The notes beneath the pieces were generated by a model that saw only the letters and a program-made list of their open reading frames with translations, was not told the DNA's origin and made no database searches. 64,000 nt of DNA, from contig NZ_JONP01000013.1 of assembly GCF_000711725.1 (NCBI RefSeq), forward strand, positions 1 through 64,000. The letters run 5' to 3'. The position numbers and the translations under genes are program-made. This document shows, piece after piece, positions 33,654 through 43,041 of this stretch. The stretch's first letter is position 1, and the number at the start of each line of letters is the position of its first letter. The stretch comes from Roseomonas aerilata DSM 19363. GTDB lineage: Bacteria > Pseudomonadota > Alphaproteobacteria > Acetobacterales > Acetobacteraceae.

Positions 33654-34988
33654 TCAGAGCACCGCGTCGAGCGTGTCCAGGAAGAGGTCCGCCTGTTCGG
33701 CCGAGAGGCAGAGGGGCGGGCGGATCTTGAGGATGTTGGCGCCCGGGCCGGAGGCGCTGATGAGGACGCCGCGCTCGCGCAGGGCGTTGACGATGCGGGT
33801 GGTCTCGGCGGTGGCGGGTTCCTTCGTTGCGAGGTCCTGCACGAGTTCGGCGCCGATGGAGAGTCCGGCGCCGCGAACATCGCCGAGGATTTCGTGACGC
33901 GTGGCGAGGGAGCGGAGGCCGGCGAGGAGGCGGGTGCCGATGGTGGCGGCGTTGGCGGGCAGGGCTTCGTCGCGCAGGACGTGGAGCACGGCGAGGGCGG
34001 CGGCGGCGGAGACGGGATTGCCGCCGAAGGTGTTGAAGTAGCGGGCGCGGCTGCCGAAGCGCTCCAGCAGCTCGGGGCGGATCGCCAGGCCCGCGACGGG
34101 ATGGCCGTTGCCCATGGGCTTGCCCATGGTGACGATGTCGGGCTCCGCCCCGTGGCGCTCGAAGCCCCACATGCCGCCGGTGCGGCCGAAGCCCGGCTGG
34201 ACCTCGTCGGCGATGAAGAGGGCACCGGCGGCGCGGGCGGCGGCGGCGGCCTCGGCGAGGAAGCCGGCGGGGTCGGGGAAGACGCCGTCGGAGGTGAACA
34301 TCGTGTCCACCAGCAGGGCGCAGGGCCGGATGCCGTGGCGGGCGAGGCCGGCGAAGGCGGCGGCGATATCGGCGGCGAAGCGGGCGGGCATGTCCGGGCC
34401 GCCGCGATAGGCGTCGGGGGCGGGGACTGTCGCGACGTGGCGGCCGAGCGGAACGCCCTCGCCGAGGGAGGGGGAGAGTTCGGCGAGCGAGGCGGTGACG
34501 CCGTGATAGGCGAGCGCGGTGACGACGATGCCCTCGCCGCCCGTATGGGCGCGCGCGATGCGCAGCGCCAGGTCGTTCGCCTCCGAGCCCGTGCAGGTGA
34601 ACATGACGTGGCCGGTTCCTGGGCCGAGGGCCGGCGGCAGGGTGGCGAGAAGCGCTTCGGCGAGGTCGAGCACCGTGTCGTGGAGGTAGCGGGTGTGGGT
34701 GTTCAGGCGCGCGGCCTGGGCGGCGATGGCCTCCACCACGCGGGGGTGCGCGTGGCCGAGGGAGGCGACGTTGTTGTAGCAGTCGAGGTAACGGCGACCC
34801 TCGGCGTCGAAGAGCCAGGCGCCTTCGCCGCGAACCAGGTGGAGGGGGTTCTCGTAGAAGAGGCGGTAGGCGGGGCCGAGGAGGCGCTGGCGGCGCTCGA
34901 CCATCGCGCGCTCCCGCGGGGAAAGGGCCGTGGCGGCCGCCGGGTCGAAGGCGTTGATCATCGCCATGCCGTGCGGGGGGCTGGTCAT
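33654..34988 (-). CDS. Class III PLP aminotransferase / phospho-lyase
   Basis: A 444-residue PLP enzyme of the class III (AGXT2-like) group. Seen: the start region YRLFYENPLHLVRGEGAWLF, FTCTGSEANDLALRIAR (PLP phosphate), LFIADEVQPGFGRTGGMWGF with the cofactor Asp, and VTMGKPMGNGHPVAGL with the Lys. Members coupled to an APH-type kinase act on phosphorylated amino alcohols such as ethanolamine phosphate or phosphohydroxylysine, so an ammonia-releasing phospho-lyase is likely. The start overlaps the kinase stop by 4 bp (ATGA). Confidence 0.9.
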   Translation of the reverse strand: MTSPPHGMAMINAFDPAAATALSPRERAMVERRQRLLGPAYRLFYENPLHLVRGEGAWLFDAEGRRYLDCYNNVASLGHAHPRVVEAIAAQAARLNTHTRYLHDTVLDLAEALLATLPPALGPGTGHVMFTCTGSEANDLALRIARAHTGGEGIVVTALAYHGVTASLAELSPSLGEGVPLGRHVATVPAPDAYRGGPDMPARFAADIAAAFAGLARHGIRPCALLVDTMFTSDGVFPDPAGFLAEAAAAARAAGALFIADEVQPGFGRTGGMWGFERHGAEPDIVTMGKPMGNGHPVAGLAIRPELLERFGSRARYFNTFGGNPVSAAAALAVLHVLRDEALPANAATIGTRLLAGLRSLATRHEILGDVRGAGLSIGAELVQDLATKEPATAETTRIVNALRERGVLISASGPGANILKIRPPLCLSAEQADLFLDTLDAVL

Positions 34989-36025
34989 GCTTCCGCTCCC
35001 ATTCCTTCAGGGGCCAGGCGGGCGAGGGTTTCGAGGCCGGCGCGGGCGCGGGGCAGGTTGCGCTGGATATAGGCGGCGTTCTCGGGCTGGAGGCGGGAGC
35101 GCCAGCCCGTGATGAGCACCGTCATCGCCATGCGGGTGGCGATCAGGGCGGGGAGGAGGACGGCCTCCCCCTCCGGCAGGGGGAGGACGGCGCGGTAGCC
35201 GGCGAGGAAGGCGCGCGGGCCGGCGAAGGGGTCGCCTTCGGGCGAGAGGAGGTAGGCGCAGGCGGTCGCGACCTCCTGCAGGCGCGGGGCGCGGAGCATG
35301 TCGCCGAAGTCGATGAGGCCGGTCAGCCGCGCGGGGTCATCGGGGTCCACGAGGACGTTGTGGGGGTTGAGGTCGTTGTGGATGACGCCGCCGGGCAGGG
35401 TGGCGAGGATCGGCGCGGCGTGCCCCTCGAAGCGGTCGAGCGCAGCCTCGGCGAGGGTGCGGAGCGCGGGGTCCGCGATATCCGGCAGGAAGGCGCGCAG
35501 GCGGGGCGCCTCGCGCAGGTCCCAGACGAGGCGGCGGGCGTCGGCGGGGTGGGAGAAGCCCTCAAGCGCGCGGTTCAGGCGGGCGGCAAGGCTGCCGAGC
35601 GCGCGGGCACGGGCCGGGCCGGCGGCGGCCGTCATCGGCACGCCCGGCAGATAGGTGAGGACGCGGAGCAGGCAGGGGCGGCCGTCCCGCGCCGGGTGGG
35701 GGAGGGCGGTGGCGCCGCCCGCCGCGCGGAGGATGCGGGGAACGGGGAGGGACGGGTCCGCAGCCTCAAGGTGGAGAAGGGCGGCGGTCTGAAAATGGGT
35801 GATCGCCGGCGGCTCGTCGGGATGGGCGAGCTTCACCAGGAGGGGCTCGGCGCCATCCCGGTCGAGGCGGAAGTTGCGGTCGCGCTCCCCGCCCAGCGGG
35901 TGGAGGGTGCCGGCGAGGGACCAGTGGGCGAAGAGGGCGTCGCGCAGGGGCGGGACGGCGATGTCCGGCGGGGCGGCGAGGATCAGCGGGTCTTTCAGAG
36001 GATTGGGCAGCGGGCTGGCGGGCAT
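34985..36025 (-). CDS. APH-family phosphotransferase (amino alcohol kinase-like)
   Basis: A 346-residue kinase-fold protein. The catalytic loop GGVIHNDLNPHNVLVDPDD and the metal loop LIDFGDM are intact; LVKLAHPDE near residue 65 should hold the ATP-binding Lys. It resembles hydroxylysine kinase / homoserine kinase-like members rather than true aminoglycoside resistance enzymes. It is coupled to the aminotransferase: the kinase would phosphorylate the amino alcohol and the PLP enzyme eliminate phosphate. That pathway is inferred from the pair. Confidence 0.88.
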   Translation of the reverse strand: MPASPLPNPLKDPLILAAPPDIAVPPLRDALFAHWSLAGTLHPLGGERDRNFRLDRDGAEPLLVKLAHPDEPPAITHFQTAALLHLEAADPSLPVPRILRAAGGATALPHPARDGRPCLLRVLTYLPGVPMTAAAGPARARALGSLAARLNRALEGFSHPADARRLVWDLREAPRLRAFLPDIADPALRTLAEAALDRFEGHAAPILATLPGGVIHNDLNPHNVLVDPDDPARLTGLIDFGDMLRAPRLQEVATACAYLLSPEGDPFAGPRAFLAGYRAVLPLPEGEAVLLPALIATRMAMTVLITGWRSRLQPENAAYIQRNLPRARAGLETLARLAPEGMGAEA

Positions 36026-36050
36026 GGGCGATGACCGGCCGCGGGCCCGG

Positions 36051-36410
36051 TCAGCTGGCCAGGCGGACCGCGCGGCTGCCGTTGTCGGCGTACATGGCCT
36101 CGTCGCGGGCGACCGTCTCGGCCTCCACGCGCTTGGCCTCGCGGGCGCGGAGGGTGTTCAGCTCGGCCTGGGCGGCCTCACCCTCGCGGATGCGGGCACG
36201 GGCGCGGCGGCGGGCAGGGGCCCCGGCGGCCCAGGAGACGAAGGCGCCGAGGAGGAAGGCGACGGCGGCGAAGAGGAGCACGACCGTCGCGAGCGGCGCC
36301 TGCCAGGTGAGGTCGAAGGGCCAGAGCGACACCCCCACCGGCTGCTGGTTCGACACGGCGAAGAGGATGAGGACGATCAGCAGGGGCGCGATGAGCAGCC
36401 AGCGCAGCAT
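36051..36410 (-). CDS. LapA-domain membrane protein
   Basis: A 119-residue inner-membrane protein with two membrane helices (about 3-22 and 40-63), separated by SNQQPVGVSLWPFDLTWQAP, the LapA (DUF1049) signature. A charged coiled coil follows to the C-terminus. In other bacteria LapA helps lipopolysaccharide assembly. It lies 24 bp downstream of ihfB, the usual alphaproteobacterial order. Confidence 0.87.
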   Translation of the reverse strand: MLRWLLIAPLLIVLILFAVSNQQPVGVSLWPFDLTWQAPLATVVLLFAAVAFLLGAFVSWAAGAPARRRARARIREGEAAQAELNTLRAREAKRVEAETVARDEAMYADNGSRAVRLAS

Positions 36411-36434
36411 GGGGGTAGCTCCCGGGTGGGGGGT

Positions 36435-36755
36435 CTAGTCGCGGGCGGCGGCGACGCGGCGGGACTGCTGGAGCGGGCCGCCATTGACCCTTTCGCGCAG
36501 TTCCTTGCCCGGCTTGAAGTAGGGGACGGCCTTGCCGGAGACCGCAACGGACTCGCCGGTGCGCGGGTTGCGCCCCGTCCGCGCGTCGCGCTTCTTCGCG
36601 GAAAAGGCGCCGAAGCCGCGCAGCTCCACGCGGTCCCCGCGGGAGAGGGCGGCCGTGATCTCCTCGAAGATCGTGGCCACGATCAGCTCCACGTCGGGCT
36701 GGCGCAGGTGCGGGTTGGCGGCGGCGAGGGCCGCGATGAGCTCCGACTTGGTCAT
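36435..36755 (-). CDS. ihfB: Integration host factor subunit beta
   Basis: A 106-residue HU/IHF-fold DNA-bending protein. [17 protein letters not shown] at the start, [20 protein letters not shown] and [10 protein letters not shown] mark the IHF-beta arm with its intercalating Pro. The last 12 residues are a short basic tail. It forms a minus-strand run with sppA upstream and lapA downstream. Confidence 0.94.
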   Translation of the reverse strand: MTKSELIAALAAANPHLRQPDVELIVATIFEEITAALSRGDRVELRGFGAFSAKKRDARTGRNPRTGESVAVSGKAVPYFKPGKELRERVNGGPLQQSRRVAAARD

Positions 36756-36815
36756 CCAGCGCGTGTCATGGGTGCGGTCATCGGGGGCGGCGGTCCTCTG
36801 GGGGCAGGGTGCCCC

Positions 36816-37877
36816 TCATCGTCCGGAAGGCTGCCAAACCGCCCAGGCGCCGTCAACGCCAAGCCCTTCTGAAATCACGCTTTTCAGGGCCCCCCGCAGC
36901 ACGGAAGCCACGCCGCTGCCCAGCGCCTCGCCGAAGGAGGCGCCGAAGGCGCGCTCGCGCAGGTCGCGGGCGCGGAGGTCGCGCACGGGCATGTCGGCGG
37001 GGATGTTGTGGGCGGCGGCGAGGTGGGCGCGCGCCTCGGGCTCGCCGCCGATGGCGTCCACGAGGCCGGCGGCGAGCGCCTGGCGGCCGGTCATGATGCG
37101 GCCGTCGGCAAGCGCTCGGACGCGGTCCTCGGGCATGTGGCGGCCCTCGGCGACCATGTGGATGAACATGGCGTGCAGGTCGGAGACGACGGCGGTGAGC
37201 GCCGCGCGGCCCTCCTCGCTCAGCGGACGGAAGGGGCTGGGCTGGTCCTTCAGCGGGCCGGAGGCGATGGTTTCGGCCCGGACGCCGAGGCGCTCGAGGG
37301 TCTCGTGGGCGTCGAAGGACTGCAGCAGCACGCCGATCGAGCCGGTGACGCTGCTCTCCCGCGCAAAGATCCGCTCGGCGGGCATGGCGATCATGTAGCC
37401 GGCGGAGGCGGCGGTGCCGCCGAAAAGGGCGACCACGGGCTTGCCGGCATCGCGGAAGCGGGTGAGGGCGGCGTGGAGCGATTCGCCGCCGGCCACGGTG
37501 CCGCCGGGGCTGTCCACGGTGAGCAGCATTCCGCGCACGGAGGAGGACTTCCTGGCGCGATCGATCGCCTCCAGCAGCGGGCGGTCGTCGGTGATGGTGC
37601 CGGAGACGGTCAGGCGCAGGAGGTGCGGGCCGCCGAGGCCGAGATCCGCGAGGGCCGAGGGGCCGTTCCCGCGCGTGCCGGCGAAGGCGAGGGCGGCGCC
37701 GGCGATCACGACGAGCACGGCGAGCGCCCGCCAGAGGCCGCGGCTGCGCTTGAGGCGGCGCCGGTCGAGCAGGAGATCCGCTTCCAGCCCGCCGGTCGAG
37801 GCCACGGGCCCGCGGGACGAGGCCGTAGGCCCGCCGGGCGACGCGGCGGGGGCGGATGGGGAGGAGGGGTCGGCCAT
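36816..37877 (-). CDS. sppA: Signal peptide peptidase SppA (S49 family)
   Basis: A 353-residue membrane-anchored serine protease. It has a disordered N-terminus, one membrane helix (about 48-67), and a ClpP-like protease domain. Catalytic Ser158 lies in GGTAASAGYMIA and Lys210 in ASGPLKDQPSPF, the Ser-Lys dyad of SppA. It degrades signal peptides left in the membrane. The start at 37877 is chosen over the upstream extension, which lacks coding bias. First gene of the sppA-ihfB-lapA run. Confidence 0.94.
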   Translation of the reverse strand: MADPSSPSAPAASPGGPTASSRGPVASTGGLEADLLLDRRRLKRSRGLWRALAVLVVIAGAALAFAGTRGNGPSALADLGLGGPHLLRLTVSGTITDDRPLLEAIDRARKSSSVRGMLLTVDSPGGTVAGGESLHAALTRFRDAGKPVVALFGGTAASAGYMIAMPAERIFARESSVTGSIGVLLQSFDAHETLERLGVRAETIASGPLKDQPSPFRPLSEEGRAALTAVVSDLHAMFIHMVAEGRHMPEDRVRALADGRIMTGRQALAAGLVDAIGGEPEARAHLAAAHNIPADMPVRDLRARDLRERAFGASFGEALGSGVASVLRGALKSVISEGLGVDGAWAVWQPSGR

Positions 37878-38151
37878 GCGCCGGATATGCGCGCGCCCGC
37901 GCAACGGCGCCAGGGGCCGGTGTCGTGCCGATGGTGTGCGAAGGTATCGGGCGGTGGCGCGCAAGGGTGTCGCGCCGGTAACACGCTGAGACGGGGTGGC
38001 GACGGCGCGGGGAATGTCGCGTGACGGAAACGATGCGAAAGACTAGGGTCTTCGGCGTCATTCCACCTCGCGGGCAGCCGCCCCGCGCCCTGGGAAGCCG
38101 CCCGGCCCGGACGCGCGGCGCGGCCCCGCGAAGCGAACGGAACCCCTCCCG
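37878..38151. other. Divergent promoter region of sppA and a secreted-protein gene
   Basis: A 274-bp GC-rich region between divergent starts. It must hold promoters for both genes, but I could not pick convincing boxes or operators and see no gene in it. Confidence 0.4.
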
Positions 38152-38568
38152 ATGCGTCTGCTCCTCCTCGCCCTCTCGGTGCTGCTTCTCGCCCCCTCCG
38201 CGCAGGCGCAGACCCAGCTCCGCTCCCGCGCGATCGCGAACTCGACCACGCCGCCCTCCACCGGGGACGCAACCTGCGACGACGCGGTCGCTGCCTGGCG
38301 GGCCTGCATCGCCGCCTCGCCGAAAGCCCCGGCCGACCGGGCGCAGGCGAATACCGAGGTGGACAAGTTCGTGCGTGACGTCTTCGACGCCCGCGGCTCG
38401 CACCGCGACGACCTGATCCGCGCCTGCGGGCCGACGGCCTCCGGCTACCGGCTGATGGCGGAGAACGGGACCTGCGCGGGGAACATCACGGGAGCGCGTG
38501 ACGATCAGGCGACGCGCGTGGGGGCTCCGGCGGGAGCTGTCGCGGCACAGCGGCGGGGCCAGCGGTAA
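38152..38568 (+). CDS. Secreted cysteine-containing protein, unknown function
   Basis: A 138-residue protein with a strong signal peptide (MRLLLLALSVLLLAPSAQAQ, cut after AQA). The mature part has four cysteines (TCDDAV, WRACIA, IRACGP, GTCAG), enough for two disulphides, and a helical stretch DKFVRDVFDARGSHRDDL. No family recognised. The end is a basic Gln/Arg tail. It is followed at once by hairpin repeat copy 8. Confidence 0.7.
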   Translation: MRLLLLALSVLLLAPSAQAQTQLRSRAIANSTTPPSTGDATCDDAVAAWRACIAASPKAPADRAQANTEVDKFVRDVFDARGSHRDDLIRACGPTASGYRLMAENGTCAGNITGARDDQATRVGAPAGAVAAQRRGQR

Positions 38569-38590
38569 GGGCCCCGGCGGCGCTTGCTGC

Positions 38591-38830
38591 CCCGGGGAGA
38601 GAGGGAAGGAATTCTTCCTCTCCCCGGACCCCTCACCATCATCTTTTTCTTCAAATCTGAATCACTGAGCGGTCTGTGCGCCTCGGGTCACTGACCCGAG
38701 GCGACTGAACGATCAGGAAGGTTCCGCGCCAGCCAGATGAGGATCCAACGGCGTCAGGCCCTTGGCGGGGCGGGATGAACGTTGCGCGTTCACCCAGGAG
38801 GTCCGGAGAGGGCAGCGCCCTCTCCGGGAG
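38591..38830 (+). repeat. Hairpin-array intergenic repeat, copy 8
   Basis: Forward copy with a longer first palindrome, T-rich stretch, central stem with loop ACT, the TGAACG-type module (one base changed), and the final GGAGAGGGC-AGC-GCCCTCTCC hairpin. Preceded by CGCTTGCTGCCCC, as is copy 9. The rpsO terminator follows directly. Confidence 0.85.
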
Positions 38831-38844
38831 CGCTGGCGCGGCAC

Positions 38845-38877
38845 GAAAAAGGGGAGGGCATCGCTGCCCTCCCCTTT
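38845..38877 (-). terminator. Intrinsic terminator of rpsO
   Basis: A 13-bp stem (AAAGGGGAGGGCA with TGCCCTCCCCTTT) and a 4-base loop, followed on the minus strand by a U-run. It lies 22 bases after the rpsO stop. Confidence 0.85.
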
Positions 38878-38899
38878 GCCGGTCGTGGTCGGCCGCGTC

Positions 38900-39172
38900 T
38901 TAGCGGCGCAGGCCGAGGCGGCCGATGAGGCTCTCGTAGCGCTGGTGGTTCTTGTTCTTCACGTAGTCGAGCAGCCCGCGGCGCTGGCCGACGAGCACGA
39001 GGAGGCCGCGGCGGGAGTGGAAGTCCTTCGGGTGGGCCTTCATGTGCTCGGTCAGCGACGAGATGCGCTCGGAGAGCAGGGCGACCTGCACCTCGGGCGA
39101 GCCGGTGTCGCCGGGGGCGGTCGCGTATTCCTGGATGAGCGCCTGGCGGCGCTCGGGGGTGATCATCGACAT
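38900..39172 (-). CDS. rpsO: 30S ribosomal protein S15
   Basis: A 90-residue ribosomal protein. [19 protein letters not shown] and [20 protein letters not shown] are the conserved 16S rRNA-binding helices. Normal length. It lies 24 bp downstream of truB in a minus-strand pair and ends in its own terminator; rbfA, the usual upstream neighbour, is elsewhere. Confidence 0.97.
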   Translation of the reverse strand: MSMITPERRQALIQEYATAPGDTGSPEVQVALLSERISSLTEHMKAHPKDFHSRRGLLVLVGQRRGLLDYVKNKNHQRYESLIGRLGLRR

Positions 39173-39196
39173 CGGGATATCCTAAGGTAGGGGGCT

Positions 39197-40243
39197 TCAG
39201 GATCCGCCGCGGGCGAGCCAGCGCTCGGGGTGGATCAATCCATCCCCCAGCCTGCACAATCCCATCAGGCGCTCCCCCACCAGCACGCGGACGAGGCCAC
39301 CATCGGGCCGGGCCGCCTGAGGAACCCGGCCCATGAACTCGACCAGGGAGATCTCCTGGCCGAACGAGAGACGGGCGGCTTCGGCGTCGGTGACGGCCAG
39401 GGCCGGGATGTCGTCCAGCGCGGTCGTCACCGGCAGCAGAAGCGCCGGGGAAGGGGGCGGGGTATCCCCCGTAACGATGAGGCTGTCCAGCGGAATCGCG
39501 TGCTCCTCGCGGAAGGGGCCGACGCGCAGGCGGCGGAGCGCCGCGATATGGCCGACGGTGCCGGCGGCGCGCGCGAGGTCGCGGGCCAGCGACCGCATGT
39601 AGACGCCCTTGCCGCTTTCCACGTGGAAGATGGCGGTGTCGTCGTCCACGCGCTCTACCAGCTCGAAGCGGTCCACGCGGGCGGGGCGGGCGGCGAGCTG
39701 CACGGCCTGGCCTTCCCGCGCGAGGTCGTAGGCGCGTTCGCCTCCGACCTTGATGGCGGAGTAGATGGGCGGGACCTGCATGATGTCGCCGCGAAAGGCG
39801 GGGAGCGCCGCCTCGATCTGCTCGTTGGTCGGGCGGTGGTCGGAGGTGGCGATGGTCTTGCCGTCGGCGTCGTCGGAGTCGCGCTCGTCGCCCATCTTGA
39901 GCGTGAAGCGATAGATCTTCGTGCTGTCCATCACGTAGGGCACCGCCTTGGTGGCCGCGCCGAAGGCGATGGGCAGGATGCCGGTGGCCAGCGGGTCCAG
40001 CGTGCCGCCATGGCCGACCTTCTGGGCGTCGAAGGCGCGCTTGAGCTTCGTCACGACGTCGGTGGAGCCCATGCCGGTGGGCTTGTCGATGATCAGCCAG
40101 CCGTCGAGCGGGCGGCCCTTGGGGATGCGGTTGCGGCCGCGCGGGCCGCCCTTGGGTCCGCGCGGGCCGCCGCCCTTCGGGCCGGCGCCGCGGGGCGCCC
40201 TCTTGCCGACGCCGCCCGTGTTCACGCCGTCCTGACCCGCCAT
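39197..40243 (-). CDS. truB: tRNA pseudouridine-55 synthase
   Basis: A 348-residue enzyme that makes pseudouridine 55 in the T loop of tRNA. After a Gly/Lys/Arg-rich N-terminal extension (about 1-46, absent from most TruB), the catalytic core has IIDKPTGMGSTDVV and HGGTLDPLATGILPIAF with the catalytic Asp. The RNA-binding extension could aid substrate binding; it is also a low-complexity GC-rich run. Upstream of rpsO. Confidence 0.95.
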   Translation of the reverse strand: MAGQDGVNTGGVGKRAPRGAGPKGGGPRGPKGGPRGRNRIPKGRPLDGWLIIDKPTGMGSTDVVTKLKRAFDAQKVGHGGTLDPLATGILPIAFGAATKAVPYVMDSTKIYRFTLKMGDERDSDDADGKTIATSDHRPTNEQIEAALPAFRGDIMQVPPIYSAIKVGGERAYDLAREGQAVQLAARPARVDRFELVERVDDDTAIFHVESGKGVYMRSLARDLARAAGTVGHIAALRRLRVGPFREEHAIPLDSLIVTGDTPPPSPALLLPVTTALDDIPALAVTDAEAARLSFGQEISLVEFMGRVPQAARPDGGLVRVLVGERLMGLCRLGDGLIHPERWLARGGS

Positions 40244-40444
40244 GCGCCAACTGTCCCTTCAGCCATCCGGACCGGCGCGAGCGCGGCCATGCCCCATCTC
40301 CCCGGTCGGGGAGGGCGGCCCTCTAGCACCGGGCGCGGCGGGGCGCACGGGGGATGCGCGCGGAAGAGGGTTGCGCGGTGCGATCCGCGAGGCCGCGCCC
40401 AAGGGCGCTTGACCTGGGCGGACGCGGTGGGGTCCAACCCGATC
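40244..40444. other. Divergent promoter region of truB and the MscS channel
   Basis: About 200 bp between divergent starts, GC-rich, with no gene. Sequence near 40410-40440 (CTTGACC) could be a -35 box for the channel gene, but no good -10 was found. Confidence 0.35.
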
Positions 40445-42814
40445 ATGAGGTGTGCCCTATCATTCCTTGTTGCGCTGCTCACCCTTCTCGGGGGGGAGGC
40501 CCTTGCCCAGGCGCCGGCGCCGGCCCGCACGGCGCCCGCGACGGCCTCGCCGGCGACGGGGGCGGCCCCGCCGGCGACGGGGGCGGAGGCGGACCGGCTG
40601 CTCGGCCTGCTGCGCGACGACGCGCGGCGGGGGGAGCTGATCCGAAACCTCGAGGCGCTCTCGGCGATGTCGCGCGCGGCGCCGAATGGGGCGGCCGCGC
40701 CCGCGGCCCCGGCCACGCCGGCTGCCACGCCGGCCGCCCCTGGCGCCGCGGCGCCGGCCGGCGGGGCGCCCGCCGCCCCGGCGGAGGCGCCGGCGGATGC
40801 GGGGCTGCTCGCGCCCAACACGCTCGGCGCGCAACTGATGATGGGCGCTTCCCAGCGGCTGGCGCTGCTGTCGGACCAGATCGTCTCGGGCGTGCAGGCG
40901 GTGACGGATCTGCCGAACATCGTCTCCTGGGCCTCGGGCGTCGCGCGCGACCCGGTGACGCAGGCGCGGGTGGTGGATGCCTCCTGGAAGCTCGCGCTGC
41001 TGTTCGGCCTCGGGCTGATCGCGGAGTGGATCGTCTGGCGGGGCCTGGCGCGCTGGCGGGACCGGCTGGACGCGCGCGCGCCCGACGCGCCCAAGCCCGG
41101 CCGGGCCACGGTGTGGAACTGGCTGCGGCGCCTTCCTTTCGTGCTGGCGCGGCTCGCGCTCGACCTGCTGCCGATCGGGGCCTTCGCGATCATCTCCTAC
41201 GGGCTGATCCGCGCGGTGCAGCCGCTGCCGACGACGGAGCTGGTGCTGCTGCTGGCGAACAACGCCTACATCGCGATCCGCGCGGTGATGCTCGCCTCCC
41301 GCATGCTGTTCTCACCCAACTCGGCGCATCTCAGGCTCGTGCCGATGCAGGACGAGACGGCGGCCTACATCACGGTGTGGCTGCGGCGGATCGTGGCGGT
41401 GCTGGTGGTGGGCTGGGCGGTGGCCGAGGCGGGGCTGCTGTTCGGCGTGCCCTGGGCCGTTTACGACGCGATCACGCGGCTCTCGCTGCTCATCGTCTCG
41501 CTGTTCCTCATCATCGTGGTGATGCAGAACCGGCACGCGGTGGCGGACAAGCTGCGCGCGCCGGAGTTGAAGCCGGGCGACCACCCCGACCGTTCCCGCC
41601 GCTTGTTCCGCGCGCTGCGGGACCGGCTGGCGGAGATCTGGCACGTGCTGGCGATCCTCTATCTCCTCGCGCTCTGGGGGGTTTGGGCGCTGGAGGTGCG
41701 GGACGGCTTCCCCCGCCTGCTGCGGGCGAGCGCGATGACGCTGGCGGTGCTGGCGGTCGCCAAGCTGGTGGACGAGGGGCTGCGGCGGCTGCTGGAGCGA
41801 GGTTTCCGCATCACGCCGGACCTCGCGCGCCGCTATCCGGGACTGGAGCAACGGGCCAACCGCTACCTGCCGGTGCTGAAGGGCATCGTCTCGGGCATCG
41901 TGATGCTCATCGCCTTCCTGTTCCTGCTGGAGACCTGGGGGATCGACGCCTTCGCCTGGTTCGGGCGCGGGCAGCTCGGCGCGCGGCTGCTTGGCAGCCT
42001 CGTCTCCATCGGGCTGACGGTGCTGGCGGCGATCACGGTGTGGGAGGTGACGAACGCGGCCATCCAGCGGCGGCTGACGAAGCTTTCCCGCGATACGCAG
42101 GCGGCGCGCTCGGCCCGCATCCGCACGCTGCTGCCGATGCTGCGCACCGCGCTGCTGATCATCATCATGATCTTCGTGGCGCTGAACATCCTGAGTGAGA
42201 TCGGGGTAAACGTGGCGCCGCTGATCGCCGGTGCCGGTGTCGTCGGCGTGGCGATCGGCTTCGGCTCGCAGACGCTGGTGAAGGACGTGATCACCGGCAT
42301 GTTCCTGCTGCTGGAGGACGCCGTCGCGGTGGGCGATACGGTGCAGATCGCCTCCATGACCGGCGTGGTGGAGCAGCTCTCCATCCGTAGCATCCGGCTG
42401 CGGGCGCTGGACGGATCGCTGCACATCATCCCCTTCAGCACCGTGACCTCCGTCACGAACATGACGCGCGACTTCGCCTTCGCCGTGCTGGACCTCTCGC
42501 TCGCCTATGGCGAGGACACGGACCGTGTGGCGAAGGTGCTGAAGGAGATTTCCGCCGAGATCCGGGCGGAGCCGCGCTGGGCCGCCGTCATCCGCGACGA
42601 CATCGATGTGATGGGCGTGGACAAGCTGCTGGAGACGGGCGTGGTGATGCGGGCGCGGATGAAGACCGATCCCTCCCAGCGCTACCCGGTGGCGCGGGAG
42701 CTCTATCGCCGCATCCAGGCGCGCTTCGAGGCGGAGGGCATCCAGATCAACTCGCCCTGGCGCAAGACGCCCGAGCCGACGCCGGAAGATGACGCGGCGG
42801 CGATCGCGGCCTGA
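40445..42814 (+). CDS. Large MscS-family mechanosensitive channel
   Basis: A 789-residue inner-membrane channel. Signal peptide (about 1-21), an Ala/Pro-rich periplasmic stretch (22-130), about ten membrane helices, and a C-terminal MscS core: the pore helix region PLIAGAGVVGVAIGFGSQTL (about 593-612), then GMFLLLEDAVAVGD and the beta domain with IIPFSTVTSVTNMTRD. Larger than E. coli MscS and closer to the YbdG/MscK type. It should release solutes on hypo-osmotic shock. It stands alone, with a divergent hairpin element after it. Confidence 0.92.
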   Translation: MRCALSFLVALLTLLGGEALAQAPAPARTAPATASPATGAAPPATGAEADRLLGLLRDDARRGELIRNLEALSAMSRAAPNGAAAPAAPATPAATPAAPGAAAPAGGAPAAPAEAPADAGLLAPNTLGAQLMMGASQRLALLSDQIVSGVQAVTDLPNIVSWASGVARDPVTQARVVDASWKLALLFGLGLIAEWIVWRGLARWRDRLDARAPDAPKPGRATVWNWLRRLPFVLARLALDLLPIGAFAIISYGLIRAVQPLPTTELVLLLANNAYIAIRAVMLASRMLFSPNSAHLRLVPMQDETAAYITVWLRRIVAVLVVGWAVAEAGLLFGVPWAVYDAITRLSLLIVSLFLIIVVMQNRHAVADKLRAPELKPGDHPDRSRRLFRALRDRLAEIWHVLAILYLLALWGVWALEVRDGFPRLLRASAMTLAVLAVAKLVDEGLRRLLERGFRITPDLARRYPGLEQRANRYLPVLKGIVSGIVMLIAFLFLLETWGIDAFAWFGRGQLGARLLGSLVSIGLTVLAAITVWEVTNAAIQRRLTKLSRDTQAARSARIRTLLPMLRTALLIIIMIFVALNILSEIGVNVAPLIAGAGVVGVAIGFGSQTLVKDVITGMFLLLEDAVAVGDTVQIASMTGVVEQLSIRSIRLRALDGSLHIIPFSTVTSVTNMTRDFAFAVLDLSLAYGEDTDRVAKVLKEISAEIRAEPRWAAVIRDDIDVMGVDKLLETGVVMRARMKTDPSQRYPVARELYRRIQARFEAEGIQINSPWRKTPEPTPEDDAAAIAA

Positions 42815-42828
42815 GGTCGGCGCTGGTG

Positions 42829-43041
42829 GCCCCGGGGAGGCTCTGCCTCCCCGGCCCCTCCGCTGGGGACCCCAACGGGGGTCCCCAGACCCCAGCGTTC
42901 TGGCTGTCGCGGATACGATGATCAGGGCCGGCGCTGGGCGGATTTTCTTGTCGGCGGGTCGGCTGTTCAGCCTTTCGCGTCAGCCAGACAAAGAAAGATG
43001 AGGGAGGGTTTGGGAGGGAGAATTCCTTCTCCCTCCCAAGG
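42829..43041 (-). repeat. Hairpin-array repeat, divergent subtype (inverted)
   Basis: A related but distinct element. It has GGGGAGGC-TCT-GCCTCCCC, a long hairpin CTGGGGACCCC-AACG-GGGGTCCCCAG, a CTGGCTGTCGCGGA block shared in reverse with the main family, AAAGATGAGGGAGGG, and the closing palindrome GGGAGGGAGAA-TTCC-TTCTCCCTCCC. It lacks the CGCCTCGGGTC stem. The short element at 16257 shares its first half. Confidence 0.75.
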
